Shown here: positions 9,053 to 18,347 of the stretch, piece after piece | Layout of the letters: each line of letters starts with the position of its first letter | Numbering within the stretch: position 1 is the stretch's first letter | Assembly (NCBI RefSeq): GCF_036246005.1 | Contig: NZ_CP109171.1 | Location: 3,956,001-4,020,000, forward strand | From: Streptomyces sp. NBC_01723 | Lineage (GTDB): Bacteria > Actinomycetota > Actinomycetes > Streptomycetales > Streptomycetaceae | Length of the DNA: 64,000 nt | Direction of reading: 5' to 3' | Made by a program: the position numbers and the translations under genes | Notes under the pieces: model-generated | Told to the model about the DNA's origin: nothing | Databases searched by the model: none | The model's input: only the letters and a program-made list of their open reading frames with translations

Positions 9053-10336
9053 ATGTCTGACCAGTCCACTCCTCACGCCCCGAACGCCGAGACCGCGGAG
9101 ACCGCCGACCGCGAGGGCATCTCGCGTCGGCGGCTGCTCGGCACCGCCGGTGCCACGGGGCTCGTACTCGGCGCGGCCGGCGGCGCCACCGGCTACGCCG
9201 CCGCCCCCTCCACGGCGGCCGCCCCGCTCACCTCGCTGGGCAGCGGGCGAGCGATGTTTCACGGGAAACATCAGCCCGGCATCACCGACCCCATGCAGGC
9301 CTGCGGCCATCTCGTCGCCTTCGACCTGGCGGCCGGCGCCGGACGCAAGGAGGCCGCCGCGCTCCTGCGCCGCTGGTCCGACACAGCACGCCGACTGATG
9401 GCGGGCGAACCGACCGGAACCCGTGACACGGACGTCGCCCGGGACTCGGGGCCCTCCTCGCTGACCGTCACCTTCGGCTTCGGGTACAGCTTCTTCGGCC
9501 GCACCGGCCTGGACGGACAACGCCCGGTCGCCCTCGACCCGCTCCCCGACTTCTCCTCCGACCACCTCGACAAGAACCGCAGCAACGGCGACCTGTGGGT
9601 GCAGATCGGAGCGGACGACGCCCTGGTCGCCTTCCACGCCCTGCGCGCCATCCAGCGGGACGCCGGAGCCGCCGCCCGCGTCCGCTGGCAGATGAACGGC
9701 TTCAACCGGTCACCGGGCGCCACCGCCCGCCCGATGACGGCCCGCAACCTCATGGGACAGGTCGACGGCACCCGCAATCCGAAGCCGTCCGAGGCCGACT
9801 TCGACCGGCGGATCTTCGTCCCCGAACAGCCGGGGAAGAACGACCGGGCCTGGATGGCGAACGGCTCCTACGCCGTCGTACGCCGGATCCGCATGCTCCT
9901 CGACGACTGGGAGAAGCTCTCGCTCAAGGGTCAGGAGGACGTCATCGGCCGCCGCAAGTCGGACGGGGCGCCGCTGTCCGGGGGCGGTGAGACGAGCGAG
10001 ATGGACCTGGAGAAGACGGACAAGGCGGGGAACCTCGTCGTCCCGATCAACGCCCACGCCCGCATCACCCGGCCCGACCAGAACGGCGGCGCGGCCATGG
10101 TCCGCCGCCCCTTCTCGTACCACGACGGCTTCGACGCCGACGGTGTCCCGGACGCGGGCCTGCTCTTCATCTGCTGGCAGGCCGACCCCCTGCGCGGCTT
10201 CGTGCCCGTGCAGCGCAAGCTGGACCGGGGCGACGCCCTGTCGCAGTTCATCCGGCACGAGGCGAGCGGCCTGTTCGCGGTGCCGGGCGGGGCCGCGGAG
10301 GGCGAGTACGTGGGCCAGCGGCTGCTGGAGGGGTGA
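9053..10336 (+). CDS. dtpA: Tat-exported DyP-type haem peroxidase DtpA
   Basis: A 427-aa dye-decolourising peroxidase. The N-terminus carries a twin-arginine motif SRRRLLG (residues 24-30) and a hydrophobic segment. The catalytic distal loop is GQVDGTRNP (near 233-241), and the proximal haem His is probably in INAHARI (near 334). In S. lividans the equivalent protein works with extracytoplasmic copper chaperones and the radical copper oxidase GlxA during development. The gene starts nine bases after copCD. A near-match to parS is encoded within codons reading MFHGKH (9255-9270). Confidence 0.94.
   Translation: MSDQSTPHAPNAETAETADREGISRRRLLGTAGATGLVLGAAGGATGYAAAPSTAAAPLTSLGSGRAMFHGKHQPGITDPMQACGHLVAFDLAAGAGRKEAAALLRRWSDTARRLMAGEPTGTRDTDVARDSGPSSLTVTFGFGYSFFGRTGLDGQRPVALDPLPDFSSDHLDKNRSNGDLWVQIGADDALVAFHALRAIQRDAGAAARVRWQMNGFNRSPGATARPMTARNLMGQVDGTRNPKPSEADFDRRIFVPEQPGKNDRAWMANGSYAVVRRIRMLLDDWEKLSLKGQEDVIGRRKSDGAPLSGGGETSEMDLEKTDKAGNLVVPINAHARITRPDQNGGAAMVRRPFSYHDGFDADGVPDAGLLFICWQADPLRGFVPVQRKLDRGDALSQFIRHEASGLFAVPGGAAEGEYVGQRLLEG
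9255..9270. other. Imperfect parS-like site inside dtpA
   Basis: TGTTTCACGGGAAACA differs from the parS 16-mer TGTTTCACGTGAAACA by one base (T to G in the centre). It lies in frame in codons for a conserved-looking MFHGKH segment, so it could be a weak ParB site or a protein-driven coincidence. Confidence 0.45.
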
Positions 10337-10418
10337 CCCGGCGGGCCCGGGAGCAACCGGGTCTCACCCGCGCGAGGGGCCGGCATGAGACACGTGAGCC
10401 GCGTCTCCCCGGGCCCAT

Positions 10419-10424
10419 TAGGGT
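10419..10424 (+). promoter_or_regulatory. Likely -10 element of a leaderless pheA promoter
   Basis: TAGGGT lies six bases before the pheA ATG, so transcription would begin at or beside the start codon. No good -35 hexamer is visible. GAGG within the short gap is too close to the ATG for normal Shine-Dalgarno use. Confidence 0.5.
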
Positions 10425-10430
10425 GAGGTC

Positions 10431-11363
10431 ATGCCAGCCAGTTACGCGTATCTCGGCCCTGAAGGCACCTTCACCGAAGTCGCCCTGCGCACACTTCCGG
10501 AGACGGCGACCCGGGAGCTGGTCCCGTACGTTTCGGTCCAGTCCGCGCTCGACGCGGTGCGCACGGGCGAGGCCGAGGCCGCTTTCGTGCCGATCGAGAA
10601 CTCCGTCGAGGGCGGCATCACCACCACCCTCGACGAGCTGGTCGCCGGCCAGCCGCTGATGATCTACCGCGAGGTGCTGCTGTCCATCACCTTCGCGCTG
10701 CTGGTCCGGCCCGGCACCAAGCTGTCGGACGTCAAGACGGTCACCGCCCACCCGGCCGCCCAGCCCCAGGTCCGCAACTGGCTCAAGGCACACCTCCCGG
10801 ACGTCGCCTGGGAGTCCGCCGCGTCGAACGCGGACGGCGCCCGACTGGTCCAGGAGGGGCGGTACGACGCCGCCTTCGCCGGCGAGTTCGCCGCGGCCCG
10901 TTACGGTCTTGAGGTGCTGGAGGCCGACATCCACGACGCGGAGAACGCACAGACGCGCTTCGTGCTGGTGGGCCGTCCGGCCCGGCCCGCGGCCCCGACC
11001 GGCGCGGACAAGACATCCGTGGTGCTCTGGCAGCGGGACGACCACCCCGGTGGCCTGCGTGATCTGCTGGGCGAGTTCGCCACCCGGGGCATCAACCTGA
11101 TGCTGCTCCAGTCCCGGCCCACCGGCGCGGGCATCGGCAACTACTGCTTCTGCATCGACGCGGAGGGGCACATTTCCGACCGCCGGGTCGCCGACGCGCT
11201 CATGGGCCTGAAGCGAACCTGCCTCCAGGTGCGCTACCTGGGCTCGTACCCGCGCGCGGAGGTCGGGGTCGCGGACGTGGACGCACTGCTACCGGGCACC
11301 TCGGACGAGGCGTTCGTCGCGGCCGCGGACTGGGTGGCGCGCTGCCAGGACGGCCGGTTCTGA
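10431..11363 (+). CDS. pheA: Prephenate dehydratase
   Basis: A 310-aa monofunctional enzyme converting prephenate to phenylpyruvate in phenylalanine synthesis. It starts with the typical YLGPEGTFTE segment. Other PDT motifs are IENSVEGG, the catalytic Thr in NAQTRFVLVG, and a C-terminal ACT domain (about 205-285). The ACT segment normally reading ESRP is QSRP here. No chorismate mutase domain is present. It is a single gene, with an upstream TAGGGT suggesting leaderless transcription, and is followed by a 532-bp gap containing DnaA boxes. Confidence 0.95.
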   Translation: MPASYAYLGPEGTFTEVALRTLPETATRELVPYVSVQSALDAVRTGEAEAAFVPIENSVEGGITTTLDELVAGQPLMIYREVLLSITFALLVRPGTKLSDVKTVTAHPAAQPQVRNWLKAHLPDVAWESAASNADGARLVQEGRYDAAFAGEFAAARYGLEVLEADIHDAENAQTRFVLVGRPARPAAPTGADKTSVVLWQRDDHPGGLRDLLGEFATRGINLMLLQSRPTGAGIGNYCFCIDAEGHISDRRVADALMGLKRTCLQVRYLGSYPRAEVGVADVDALLPGTSDEAFVAAADWVARCQDGRF

Positions 11364-11412
11364 CGGCCGGTTCCGACGGCCGCGTCCGACCGGTCCTACC
11401 TGCTGATCTTCG

Positions 11413-11750
11413 TTATCCACAGGAGTTATCCACAGGTCTGCTTCTCGACCTGGGGACAAGTCGACAACGTAACGGCATTCAGTCGACATATCCCCCTACA
11501 GCCCCCCGATTCGTCCACAGAGGCCCAAGCCACCCTTCGTCCACCTGTTTCTTGCACCCCATCCTCCGGAGTGACACCGGGTGCCCCGTTTCCACTCGAA
11601 AGTGCAGGCATGGAGGGTTTGGACCGGCCGCCTCCAGAAATTGGGAATGATCACTTCCCTGAGTCCACAGATCTTTCGCACAGCCTGTGGATAACTTTTT
11701 CGGGCTGTGGATCCCTGTGGACAGTTCCGCCTCAAGTCCCGTTCCCCACA
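11413..11750. other. DnaA-box cluster in the pheA-serS intergenic region
   Basis: The 532-bp gap (11364-11895) holds no gene. It contains three perfect TTATCCACA boxes: 11413-11421 and 11426-11434 on the plus strand and 11686-11694 on the minus strand. One-mismatch relatives of TT(G/A)TCCACA lie at 11451-11459, 11511-11519 and 11716-11724, with weaker ones at 11706-11714 and 11742-11750. The region is less GC-rich than its surroundings. DnaA-box clusters outside oriC are known in Streptomyces and can titrate DnaA; this assignment is from motif counting only. Confidence 0.6.
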
Positions 11751-11882
11751 AGGAAATCCGGTCAACCCGTCGTCCCCGAGGTGCCTCGTTCCAGGGATGC
11801 CGCAGCATTTCGTTGACTGGTCGCAAGGATCGTGAGACGCGCGTTCGGCAATAGTGGGTCGAGACCCGTCACCGCACACCGG

Positions 11883-11888
11883 TAGCCT
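11883..11888 (+). promoter_or_regulatory. Likely -10 element of a leaderless serS promoter
   Basis: TAGCCT ends seven bases before the serS GTG, and no Shine-Dalgarno sequence precedes that codon. This is consistent with a leaderless transcript. The -35 region is not recognisable. Confidence 0.4.
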
Positions 11889-11895
11889 TGACCGC

Positions 11896-13173
11896 GTGAT
11901 TGACCTTCGCCTGCTCCGTGAGGACCCCGACCGTGTGCGCGCCTCTCAGCGCGCCCGTGGAGAGGACGTCGCGCTCGTCGACTCCCTCCTGTCCGCCGAC
12001 GAGCGACGCAGGTCGTCCGGCGTGCGCTTCGACGAGCTGCGCGCCGAGCAGAAGGGCCTCGGCAAGCTCATCGGCAAGGCCTCCGGGGACGAGAAGGCGG
12101 AGCTGCTGAAGCGCGCCGAACAGCTGAAGACCGACGTCAAGACCGCCGACGCCGAGCGCGACGCGGCCGACGCCGAGACCCAGCAGCTGCTCCAGCGGCT
12201 CGGCAACCTCGTCCACCCCGACGTACCCGTCGGCGGCGAGGAGGACTTCGTCACGCTGGAGACCCACGGCACGCACCGCGACTTCGCCGCCGAGGGCTTC
12301 GAGCCCCGCGACCACCTGGAGCTGGGCCAGCTGCTCGGCGCCATCGACGTCGAACGCGGCGCCAAGGTCTCCGGCTCGCGCTTCTACTTCCTGACCGGCG
12401 TCGGCGCGCTCCTGGAGCTCGCCCTGGTCAACGCGGCGATCGCCCAGGCCACGGCCGCGGGCTTCACCCCGATGCTGACACCGGCGCTGGTCCGCCCCCA
12501 GTCGATGGCCGGCACCGGCTTCCTCGGCCAGGCCGCCCAGGACGTCTACCACCTCGACAAGGACGACCTGTACCTGGTCGGCACCTCCGAGGTCCCCCTC
12601 GCCGCGTACCACATGGACGAGATCCTCGACGCCGACCGCCTGCCGCTGCGCTACGCCGGCTTCTCGCCCTGCTTCCGCCGCGAGGCGGGCTCGCACGGCA
12701 AGGACACCCGGGGCATCTTCCGCGTGCACCAGTTCGACAAGGTCGAGATGTTCTCCTACGTCCTCCCCGAGGACTCGCAGGCCGAGCACCAGCGCCTGCT
12801 GGAGTGGGAGAAGCAGTGGCTGACGTCGCTGGAGCTGCCGTTCCGCGTCATCGACGTGGCCTCGGCCGACCTGGGCTCCTCGGCGGCGCGCAAGTACGAC
12901 TGCGAGGCGTGGATCCCGACCCAGGGCAAGTACCGCGAGCTGACCTCGACCTCGGACTGCACCGAGTTCCAGTCCCGCCGGCTGTCGATCCGGGTCCGCG
13001 AGGACAGGAAGGTGCGCCCGCTCGCCACGCTCAACGGCACGCTGTGCGCCGTCCCGCGCACGATCGTGGCGATCCTGGAGAACCACCAGCAAGCGGACGG
13101 CTCGGTGCGCGTGCCCGAGGTGCTCCGTCCGTACCTGGGTGGCCGGGAGGTCCTGGAGCCGGTGACCAAGTGA
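11896..13173 (+). CDS. serS: Seryl-tRNA synthetase
   Basis: A 425-aa class II aminoacyl-tRNA synthetase charging tRNA-Ser (and tRNA-Sec where present). The N-terminal antiparallel coiled-coil arm covers about residues 1-110. Motif 2 is [18 protein letters not shown] and motif 3 [18 protein letters not shown]. The GTG start gives the standard N-terminus [12 protein letters not shown]; a longer reading from 11854 has no support. The stop overlaps the next start (GTGA), coupling it to a HAD phosphatase. Confidence 0.97.
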   Translation: MIDLRLLREDPDRVRASQRARGEDVALVDSLLSADERRRSSGVRFDELRAEQKGLGKLIGKASGDEKAELLKRAEQLKTDVKTADAERDAADAETQQLLQRLGNLVHPDVPVGGEEDFVTLETHGTHRDFAAEGFEPRDHLELGQLLGAIDVERGAKVSGSRFYFLTGVGALLELALVNAAIAQATAAGFTPMLTPALVRPQSMAGTGFLGQAAQDVYHLDKDDLYLVGTSEVPLAAYHMDEILDADRLPLRYAGFSPCFRREAGSHGKDTRGIFRVHQFDKVEMFSYVLPEDSQAEHQRLLEWEKQWLTSLELPFRVIDVASADLGSSAARKYDCEAWIPTQGKYRELTSTSDCTEFQSRRLSIRVREDRKVRPLATLNGTLCAVPRTIVAILENHQQADGSVRVPEVLRPYLGGREVLEPVTK

Positions 13174-14012
13174 GCGACACCGCCTCCGCCACGGCCGCCG
13201 ACGCCGGTGGAGCCGGGCCGTTCCCGTACCGGCTGATCGCGACCGATCTCGACGGCACGCTGCTGCGCGGCGACGACACGATCTCGTCGCGCACCCGGGA
13301 CGCGCTCGCCGCCGCCACCTCGGCGGGCGCCGCCCACATCGTGGTGACCGGCCGCGCGGTCCCGTGGACCCGGCACATACTCGACGACCTCGGCTACGAC
13401 GGTCTGGCCGTCTGCGGCCAGGGCGCGCAGGTCTACCACGCCGGGGAGCACCGGCTGCTGACCTCGGTCACGCTGGACCGCCAGCTGGCCGGGGTGGCGC
13501 TGGCCAAGATCGAGGCGGAGACCGGTCCGCTGTACCTGGCGGCGAGCCGCGACGGACTGGACGGCGACGTCCTGGTCGGCCCGGGGTACGAGGTCGGCGG
13601 CGATCTCCCGGCAGTGCCTTTCACCGACGCCTCGGACCTGTGGTCGGCGCCGCTGAACAAGATCTACATCCAGCATCCGACCCTGTCGGACGACGAACTG
13701 GCCGAGGCGGCCCGGCGCACCGCGGGCGGCTTCGTCACGGTCACCATGGCCGGCGCGGGCATCGTCGAACTGCTCCCCCTCGGCCTGTCCAAGGCGACCG
13801 GGCTGTCGCTCGCGGCCCGTCGGCTCGGGTTGAAGGCGGCCGACACGATCGCCTTCGGCGACATGCCCAACGACGTCCCGATGTTCGGCTGGGCCGCCCG
13901 CGGCGTGGCGATGGCCAACGCCCACGAGGAGCTGAAGGCGGTGGCCGACGAGGTCACGTCCTCGAACGACGAGGATGGCATCGCGGTGGTCCTGGAGCGC
14001 CTGTCGGGCTGA
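13170..14012 (+). CDS. HAD-superfamily (Cof/IIB) phosphatase
   Basis: A 280-aa HAD hydrolase with motif [11 protein letters not shown], motif II TGRAVPW, a Lys in the motif III region and motif [14 protein letters not shown] Cof-type C2B cap lies between motifs II and III. Probably a sugar-phosphate or nucleotide phosphatase; the substrate cannot be deduced. The GTG start overlaps the serS stop by four bases. It resembles the second HAD enzyme at 22683, so the two may be paralogues. Confidence 0.88.
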   Translation: MSDTASATAADAGGAGPFPYRLIATDLDGTLLRGDDTISSRTRDALAAATSAGAAHIVVTGRAVPWTRHILDDLGYDGLAVCGQGAQVYHAGEHRLLTSVTLDRQLAGVALAKIEAETGPLYLAASRDGLDGDVLVGPGYEVGGDLPAVPFTDASDLWSAPLNKIYIQHPTLSDDELAEAARRTAGGFVTVTMAGAGIVELLPLGLSKATGLSLAARRLGLKAADTIAFGDMPNDVPMFGWAARGVAMANAHEELKAVADEVTSSNDEDGIAVVLERLSG

Positions 14013-14030
14013 CCCCCGCGGCACGGAGCC

Positions 14031-14130
14031 CACGAGCCGGACGGCGCCGACGTCCCCGTCGGTCGGCCCACGCGGGCATCCCGCGTGCTCGAAGCGGCCG
14101 CCCGATGCGCCGGCGCCGTCCGGCCTCGTG
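14031..14130. terminator. Three-way-junction-like terminator between convergent genes
   Basis: An outer stem pairs 14031-14048 with 14112-14130 (18 pairs, one bulged base). It encloses two separate hairpins: CCGACG/CGTCGG at 14047-14062 and CACGCGGG/CCCGCGTG at 14069-14087. It sits between the convergent HAD gene and the small minus-strand gene and probably ends both transcripts. Confidence 0.6.
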
Positions 14131-14193
14131 CATCCACCACAATGCCGCCGCGGAAAGCCGGGCGCCACTGAATAAAGGCGGACATACGCCGCG

Positions 14194-14484
14194 TCAGCTC
14201 CGGCGCCACCTGCGGCGTCTGCCCTTGCTGAAGAACCAACCGGCGGGCGGCTCGTCGGAGCGCCACGGCTGCGGCTCCGGCTTCTCGCGGCGCCAGCGGG
14301 CGGCGAGCATCCTGGCGCGGGCCGAGGGCTCGGCCGTGCCGGCCTCGCGCACGAACTCCTCGTCCAGGACGAGGCCGTCCCAGCCGTCGTCACCGGCGCC
14401 GTGTCCCGCGCCGCCCCTGGTGGCTTCCTCGCCGCCGTCCCGCGGCCGTCCGTGGCTGTCCTGCTGAGGTGTCTGGCCCGCCAT
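14194..14484 (-). CDS. Conserved small hydrophilic protein, function unknown
   Basis: A 96-aa protein with no signal peptide or membrane helix. The first 30 residues are Gly/Asp-rich. A central segment LVLDEEFVREA precedes an Arg-rich C-terminus that includes RARMLAARWRRE and ends in KGRRRRWRR. I recall similar proteins in this position in other streptomycetes, but no function. It is convergent with the HAD gene and lies just downstream of the ABC operon on the same strand (115 bp after the last permease gene). The charge distribution suggests nucleic-acid or membrane-surface binding, which is inference. Confidence 0.65.
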   Translation of the reverse strand: MAGQTPQQDSHGRPRDGGEEATRGGAGHGAGDDGWDGLVLDEEFVREAGTAEPSARARMLAARWRREKPEPQPWRSDEPPAGWFFSKGRRRRWRRS

Positions 14485-14599
14485 CCCGGTCCTCCCAGCC
14501 CCGCGTCCCCGGTGTGTTCCCCGTTCTCTTCCCGGCCCAGTGTGCCCGGGCCGGGGTGAAGGGCCCGTCAGGGCGAGGCCCCGTCGGCGCGGGGCCCGC

Positions 14600-15319
14600 T
14601 CACTCCTCTCCGGCGAGCGTCAGCGACCTCAGCTTCTGGCCCGCGTACCAGGTGGCGAGGACGGTCACGCCCACCAGCAGCACCGTCGCGGTCGGCAGGC
14701 CGACGTCGGAGGTCACCAGGTTTCCGTCGGCGACCTTCTGGGCCACCGCCAGGGACCACTGCTGGACGCTCAGCGTGCGGGCGCCCGGCACCAGGGAGCC
14801 GAACAGGGCCTCCCACACGAGGGCGTAGACGAGCCCGAAGACCACCGCGTGCCGGGACACCGTGCCCAGCAGCAGGAAGAGCGCGGCGTAGGCGATGGAG
14901 GCGACCAGCGCGGCGATCGTGTAGGCGACGGCGATCTGCTGGCCGTTGCCGTTCAGGATCAGGCCGGCGAGGAACGTGGGTACGGCGGAGAAGACCATCG
15001 TCACCGCTATGGCGACGATCAGCTTGGTGAAGATGATCGTCGGCCGTTTGATCGGCTTGGACAGCAGGTACACCACCGAGCCGTCGTCGATCTCCGGACC
15101 GATCGCACCGGTGCCGGCGATGACGCCGATGATCGGCACCATCGTGGCCAGGGCGAAGCCGCCCAGCACGTCCGCCGCGGTCTGGTCGTCGACTCCGGCG
15201 AGCGCGCGCACCGCGACGGCGATGACGAGCAGCAGCAGGGGCAGCACGCCGAGGATGAGGGCCCGGCGGCGGCCGAGCAGGGCTCGGTAGGTGAGCCGGG
15301 CGACTGTGGGGTCGTACAT
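14600..15319 (-). CDS. ABC-2 type transporter permease
   Basis: A 239-aa membrane protein with about six helices, opening with a cytosolic segment YDPTVARLTYRALLGRRRAL followed by ILGVLPLLLLVIAVAV. It lacks ABC motifs and should be the membrane half of an exporter with the ATPase encoded 12 bp upstream. It is the last gene of the four-gene operon 18105-14600. Confidence 0.85.
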   Translation of the reverse strand: MYDPTVARLTYRALLGRRRALILGVLPLLLLVIAVAVRALAGVDDQTAADVLGGFALATMVPIIGVIAGTGAIGPEIDDGSVVYLLSKPIKRPTIIFTKLIVAIAVTMVFSAVPTFLAGLILNGNGQQIAVAYTIAALVASIAYAALFLLLGTVSRHAVVFGLVYALVWEALFGSLVPGARTLSVQQWSLAVAQKVADGNLVTSDVGLPTATVLLVGVTVLATWYAGQKLRSLTLAGEE

Positions 15320-15330
15320 TCTTCGGCCTC

Positions 15331-16242
15331 CTACGCCGCGACGAGGTACGAGAAGACGGACTCGAGGGACTCGTCGGACGGCGAGACCGTGAGCAGTCGG
15401 ATGCCGTGGTCGCGGGCGACCTTGGGCAGCAGGGCCGTGAACCGTCCGAAGTCGACGGCCTGGACGCGGAGCGCGCCCTCGGCTAGGTCGACCTCGATGC
15501 CGGACGTGGACGGGTCGGCGATCAGCGCGGCCGCGAGAGCGCGGTCGTCGCTGGAGCGCACCAGGTAGCGGTGCGGCCGGTCGGTCATCAGGCGGCGGAT
15601 CTTGCGGAAGTCGCCGCTGGCCGCGTGGCGTCCGGCGACGATCACCTCGATGTGCCAGGCGAGCTGTTCGACCTCTTCGAGGATGTGCGAGGAGAACAGC
15701 ACGGTGCGGCCCTCGTCGCCCATGCGCCGCAGCAGGTCCATAAGCTGCATGCGCTGGCGCGGGTCCATACCGTTGAACGGCTCGTCGAGCAGGAGCAGGG
15801 ACGGCTGGTGAACGAGGGCGGAGGCCATTTTCACGCGCTGCCGCATGCCCTTGGAGTACGTGGCGATCTTGCGGTCCTGCGCGTACTCCATCTCTACGGT
15901 GGAGAGCGCCTCCTGGGCCGCCTTGGCGCCCAGGCCGTGCAGTTCGGCGTTGGCCAGGACGAACTCGCGGCCGGTGAGGAAGTCGTACATCGCCTCCCGC
16001 TCGGGGACGATGCCGATGTGCTTGTAGATGGCCTCGTTGCGCCAGACCGGCCTGCCGTCGAGGGTGACGCTGCCGGTGGAGGGGGCGAGGAAGCCGCCCA
16101 TCATGTTGATGAGGGTGGACTTTCCCGCGCCGTTGGGGCCGAGGAGGCCGGTGACGCCGGGGCCGATCGTCATGGTGATGTCGTTGACGGCGACCACGTT
16201 GCCGAACCAGCGGGAGACGTGGTCGATGCTGAGGGTGCTCAC
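15331..16242 (-). CDS. ABC transporter ATP-binding protein
   Basis: A 303-aa ATPase with Walker A GPNGAGKST, a signature region YSKGMRQRVKMASAL, Walker B LLLLDEPFNGMDP and an H-loop FSSHILEEVEQL. A C-terminal extension of about 80 residues is typical of drug or lantibiotic exporters of the CcmA/NatA type. The GTG start overlaps the stop of the upstream permease (GTGA), so translation is coupled. Confidence 0.9.
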   Translation of the reverse strand: MSTLSIDHVSRWFGNVVAVNDITMTIGPGVTGLLGPNGAGKSTLINMMGGFLAPSTGSVTLDGRPVWRNEAIYKHIGIVPEREAMYDFLTGREFVLANAELHGLGAKAAQEALSTVEMEYAQDRKIATYSKGMRQRVKMASALVHQPSLLLLDEPFNGMDPRQRMQLMDLLRRMGDEGRTVLFSSHILEEVEQLAWHIEVIVAGRHAASGDFRKIRRLMTDRPHRYLVRSSDDRALAAALIADPSTSGIEVDLAEGALRVQAVDFGRFTALLPKVARDHGIRLLTVSPSDESLESVFSYLVAA

Positions 16243-17147
16243 AGTCCCACCTTCTTGTAGCGGCGCATCAGCAGGCCGTAGGTGCCGGCGATCAGGCCCA
16301 GGGTGACGAGGACGAAGACCAGGCCCTCGCCGTTGCTCGGGCCGACCCCGCCCGGGAAGGCCGAGGTGGCGCCGAGGAAGGCGGACTGCACCCCGTCGAT
16401 GAGGGTGATGGGCGAGAACAGGCCGATCCAGGAGACGGCCCCGGAGCTGCCCTGGACGTCGGCGATCGCCTGGAGCGTGGAGACCGCGCCGTAGGTGATG
16501 GTCAGGACGGCGATGACGGCCGCGATGCCGAAGCCGCGGCGCGGGGTGACCGAGGCGACGACCAGACCGAGACCGGCGAAGAGCAGCGAGAGCAGTGCCA
16601 CGGAGACGAGTCCCTGTGCGAACCCCTTGGTCTGGTCCGCGAAGTCGAGTTTGGCGAGCAGCGCGCCCACGTAGAGCACCAGCAGGGGCGCGGCGGTGAG
16701 GATGAACAGGGCCGAGGACAGCGCCGCGTACTTCGCGCGGACGTAGTCGGAGGTCTCGATCGGCCGGGAGAAGTACAGCGGCACGGTCTTGAAGCGCAGG
16801 TCGCGCGAGACGGACTGGGGGGCCTGCGAGGCGACGTACAGGCTGATGACGGCCTGGAGGACGATCGCGTAGCGCGTGTAGTCCACGGGCAGGTCGTTCG
16901 CCTTGGTCGCGACGGCGACGGCGACCATGATGGCCGCGGGCAGGCACATCACCACGAACAACAGCATCGGCAGCACCTTGGACTTGGCCGAACGGCCGAG
17001 GCCGTAGGCGCCGCGCAGGGACTGCGAGTACAGCGAGCGGCGGGCGTAGGCGCGGCCGAGGCGGGGGCCGTCGTAGTTGCGGTAGCCGATGTTGTGGATA
17101 CGGGTCTGGTCACCCGGGACCGTGGCTGTGGGCTGTTCAGCTGCCAT
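16239..17147 (-). CDS. ABC-2 type transporter permease
   Basis: A 302-aa membrane protein with about six helices after an N-terminal cytosolic region containing IHNIGYRNYDGPRLGR. The conserved SRDLRFKTVPLYFSRPIETSDYV-like coupling segment is near residue 120. It overlaps the upstream ATPase gene by 11 bp and the downstream one by four, so it lies centrally in a tightly coupled operon of two ATPase/permease pairs. Confidence 0.88.
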   Translation of the reverse strand: MAAEQPTATVPGDQTRIHNIGYRNYDGPRLGRAYARRSLYSQSLRGAYGLGRSAKSKVLPMLLFVVMCLPAAIMVAVAVATKANDLPVDYTRYAIVLQAVISLYVASQAPQSVSRDLRFKTVPLYFSRPIETSDYVRAKYAALSSALFILTAAPLLVLYVGALLAKLDFADQTKGFAQGLVSVALLSLLFAGLGLVVASVTPRRGFGIAAVIAVLTITYGAVSTLQAIADVQGSSGAVSWIGLFSPITLIDGVQSAFLGATSAFPGGVGPSNGEGLVFVLVTLGLIAGTYGLLMRRYKKVGL

Positions 17148-18105
17148 GGCCGACCGCCTCCTTCCGTGCTTCGTCGCTGTCCTTGAAGACCTCCGAGATG
17201 TGGTGCCGGCGCTGTTCCATCCGGACCAGGCCGAGGCCGAGGTCGGCGATGACGTCCCGGACCAGGTCGTAGGTCTCCTCGCCGGAGGCGGTGAGCAGCA
17301 GCACGTGGCCGGCGCCGGGCAGGCCGCTGCCGTCCTGGACGGTCACTCCGCGCGCGTCGAGCGCGTCGCGCACCGCGCGGGTGCCGTCGGGGTGTTCGTC
17401 GGTGTCGGTGACCTCGATGGCGAGGGTCGTCGTGTTCTGCGTGAAGTCCGTGGTGGAGCTGGAGCGCAGCAGCTTGCCGCCGTCCACGACGACGACGTGG
17501 TCGCAGGTGCGTTCCAACTCGCCCAGCAGGTGTGAGGTGACCAGGACGGAGATGCCGAAGTCGGTGTGGATGCGGCGGATGAGGCCGAGCATCTCGTCAC
17601 GGCCGACCGGGTCGAGGCCGTTGGTCGGCTCGTCGAGGAAGACCAGCTGGGGGTCGTGCACCAGGGCCTGGGCGAGCTTCACGCGCTGCTTCATGCCCGT
17701 CGAGTAGCCGCCTATGGGCCGGTAGCGCTCCTCGTAGAGGCCGACGTGGCGCAGGGTGTCGGCCGTACGCTCGCGCGCGGCGGTGGGGGGCAGGCCGGAC
17801 ATGCGCGCCATGTGGACGACGAACTCGGTGGCCGAGACGTCGGGCGGCAGGCAGTCGTGTTCCGGCATGTAGCCGACCCGCTCGCGGATGGCAGCGCCCT
17901 TGGTGGCGACATCGAGTCCGAGCACTTCGGCCCGGCCCTCGGTGGCGGGAGACAGACCCAGAAGGATCTTGATCAGAGTGGACTTGCCGGCGCCGTTGGC
18001 ACCGACGAGTCCGGTCACACCGGGTCCGACATCCACGGAGAGCCGGTCGAGCGCGGTCACCCGGGGGAACCGCTTGCTCAGGCTTTCGGTCGCGATCACA
18101 GTCAC
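17137..18105 (-). CDS. ABC transporter ATP-binding protein
   Basis: A 322-aa ATPase with Walker A GANGAGKST, signature YSTGMKQRVKLAQAL, Walker B LVFLDEPTNGLDP and H-loop VTSHLLGELERT. It is the first gene of the exporter operon, paired with the permease at 16239. Two in-frame GTG codons could start it (18105 and 18099); the first is used here, giving VTVIATESL. The substrate is unknown; two complete pairs in one operon suggest either a heteromeric exporter or duplicated systems. Confidence 0.9.
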   Translation of the reverse strand: MTVIATESLSKRFPRVTALDRLSVDVGPGVTGLVGANGAGKSTLIKILLGLSPATEGRAEVLGLDVATKGAAIRERVGYMPEHDCLPPDVSATEFVVHMARMSGLPPTAARERTADTLRHVGLYEERYRPIGGYSTGMKQRVKLAQALVHDPQLVFLDEPTNGLDPVGRDEMLGLIRRIHTDFGISVLVTSHLLGELERTCDHVVVVDGGKLLRSSSTTDFTQNTTTLAIEVTDTDEHPDGTRAVRDALDARGVTVQDGSGLPGAGHVLLLTASGEETYDLVRDVIADLGLGLVRMEQRRHHISEVFKDSDEARKEAVGHGS

Positions 18106-18347
18106 ATCCAAGACTGTAGTGACGAGCGCCACTGAGGTCGTCAGACCGCAGAGCCGTCTTGGAGTCAGACTCGAGTAGTACGGGCCCGTAGGGGATGCCG
18201 TACTTGAGAGCCACGGAGCGGGGGTGGAGGGCCGCACGGCCACCCTATTGACGTTGGGTCTAACAACTGGGAGATTCGGCGGCGTCACGTTACGAGCGAG
18301 TAGCACCGTCGGCGCGGACCGCGTCCGGACGGCTGGAACGGGGTGGC

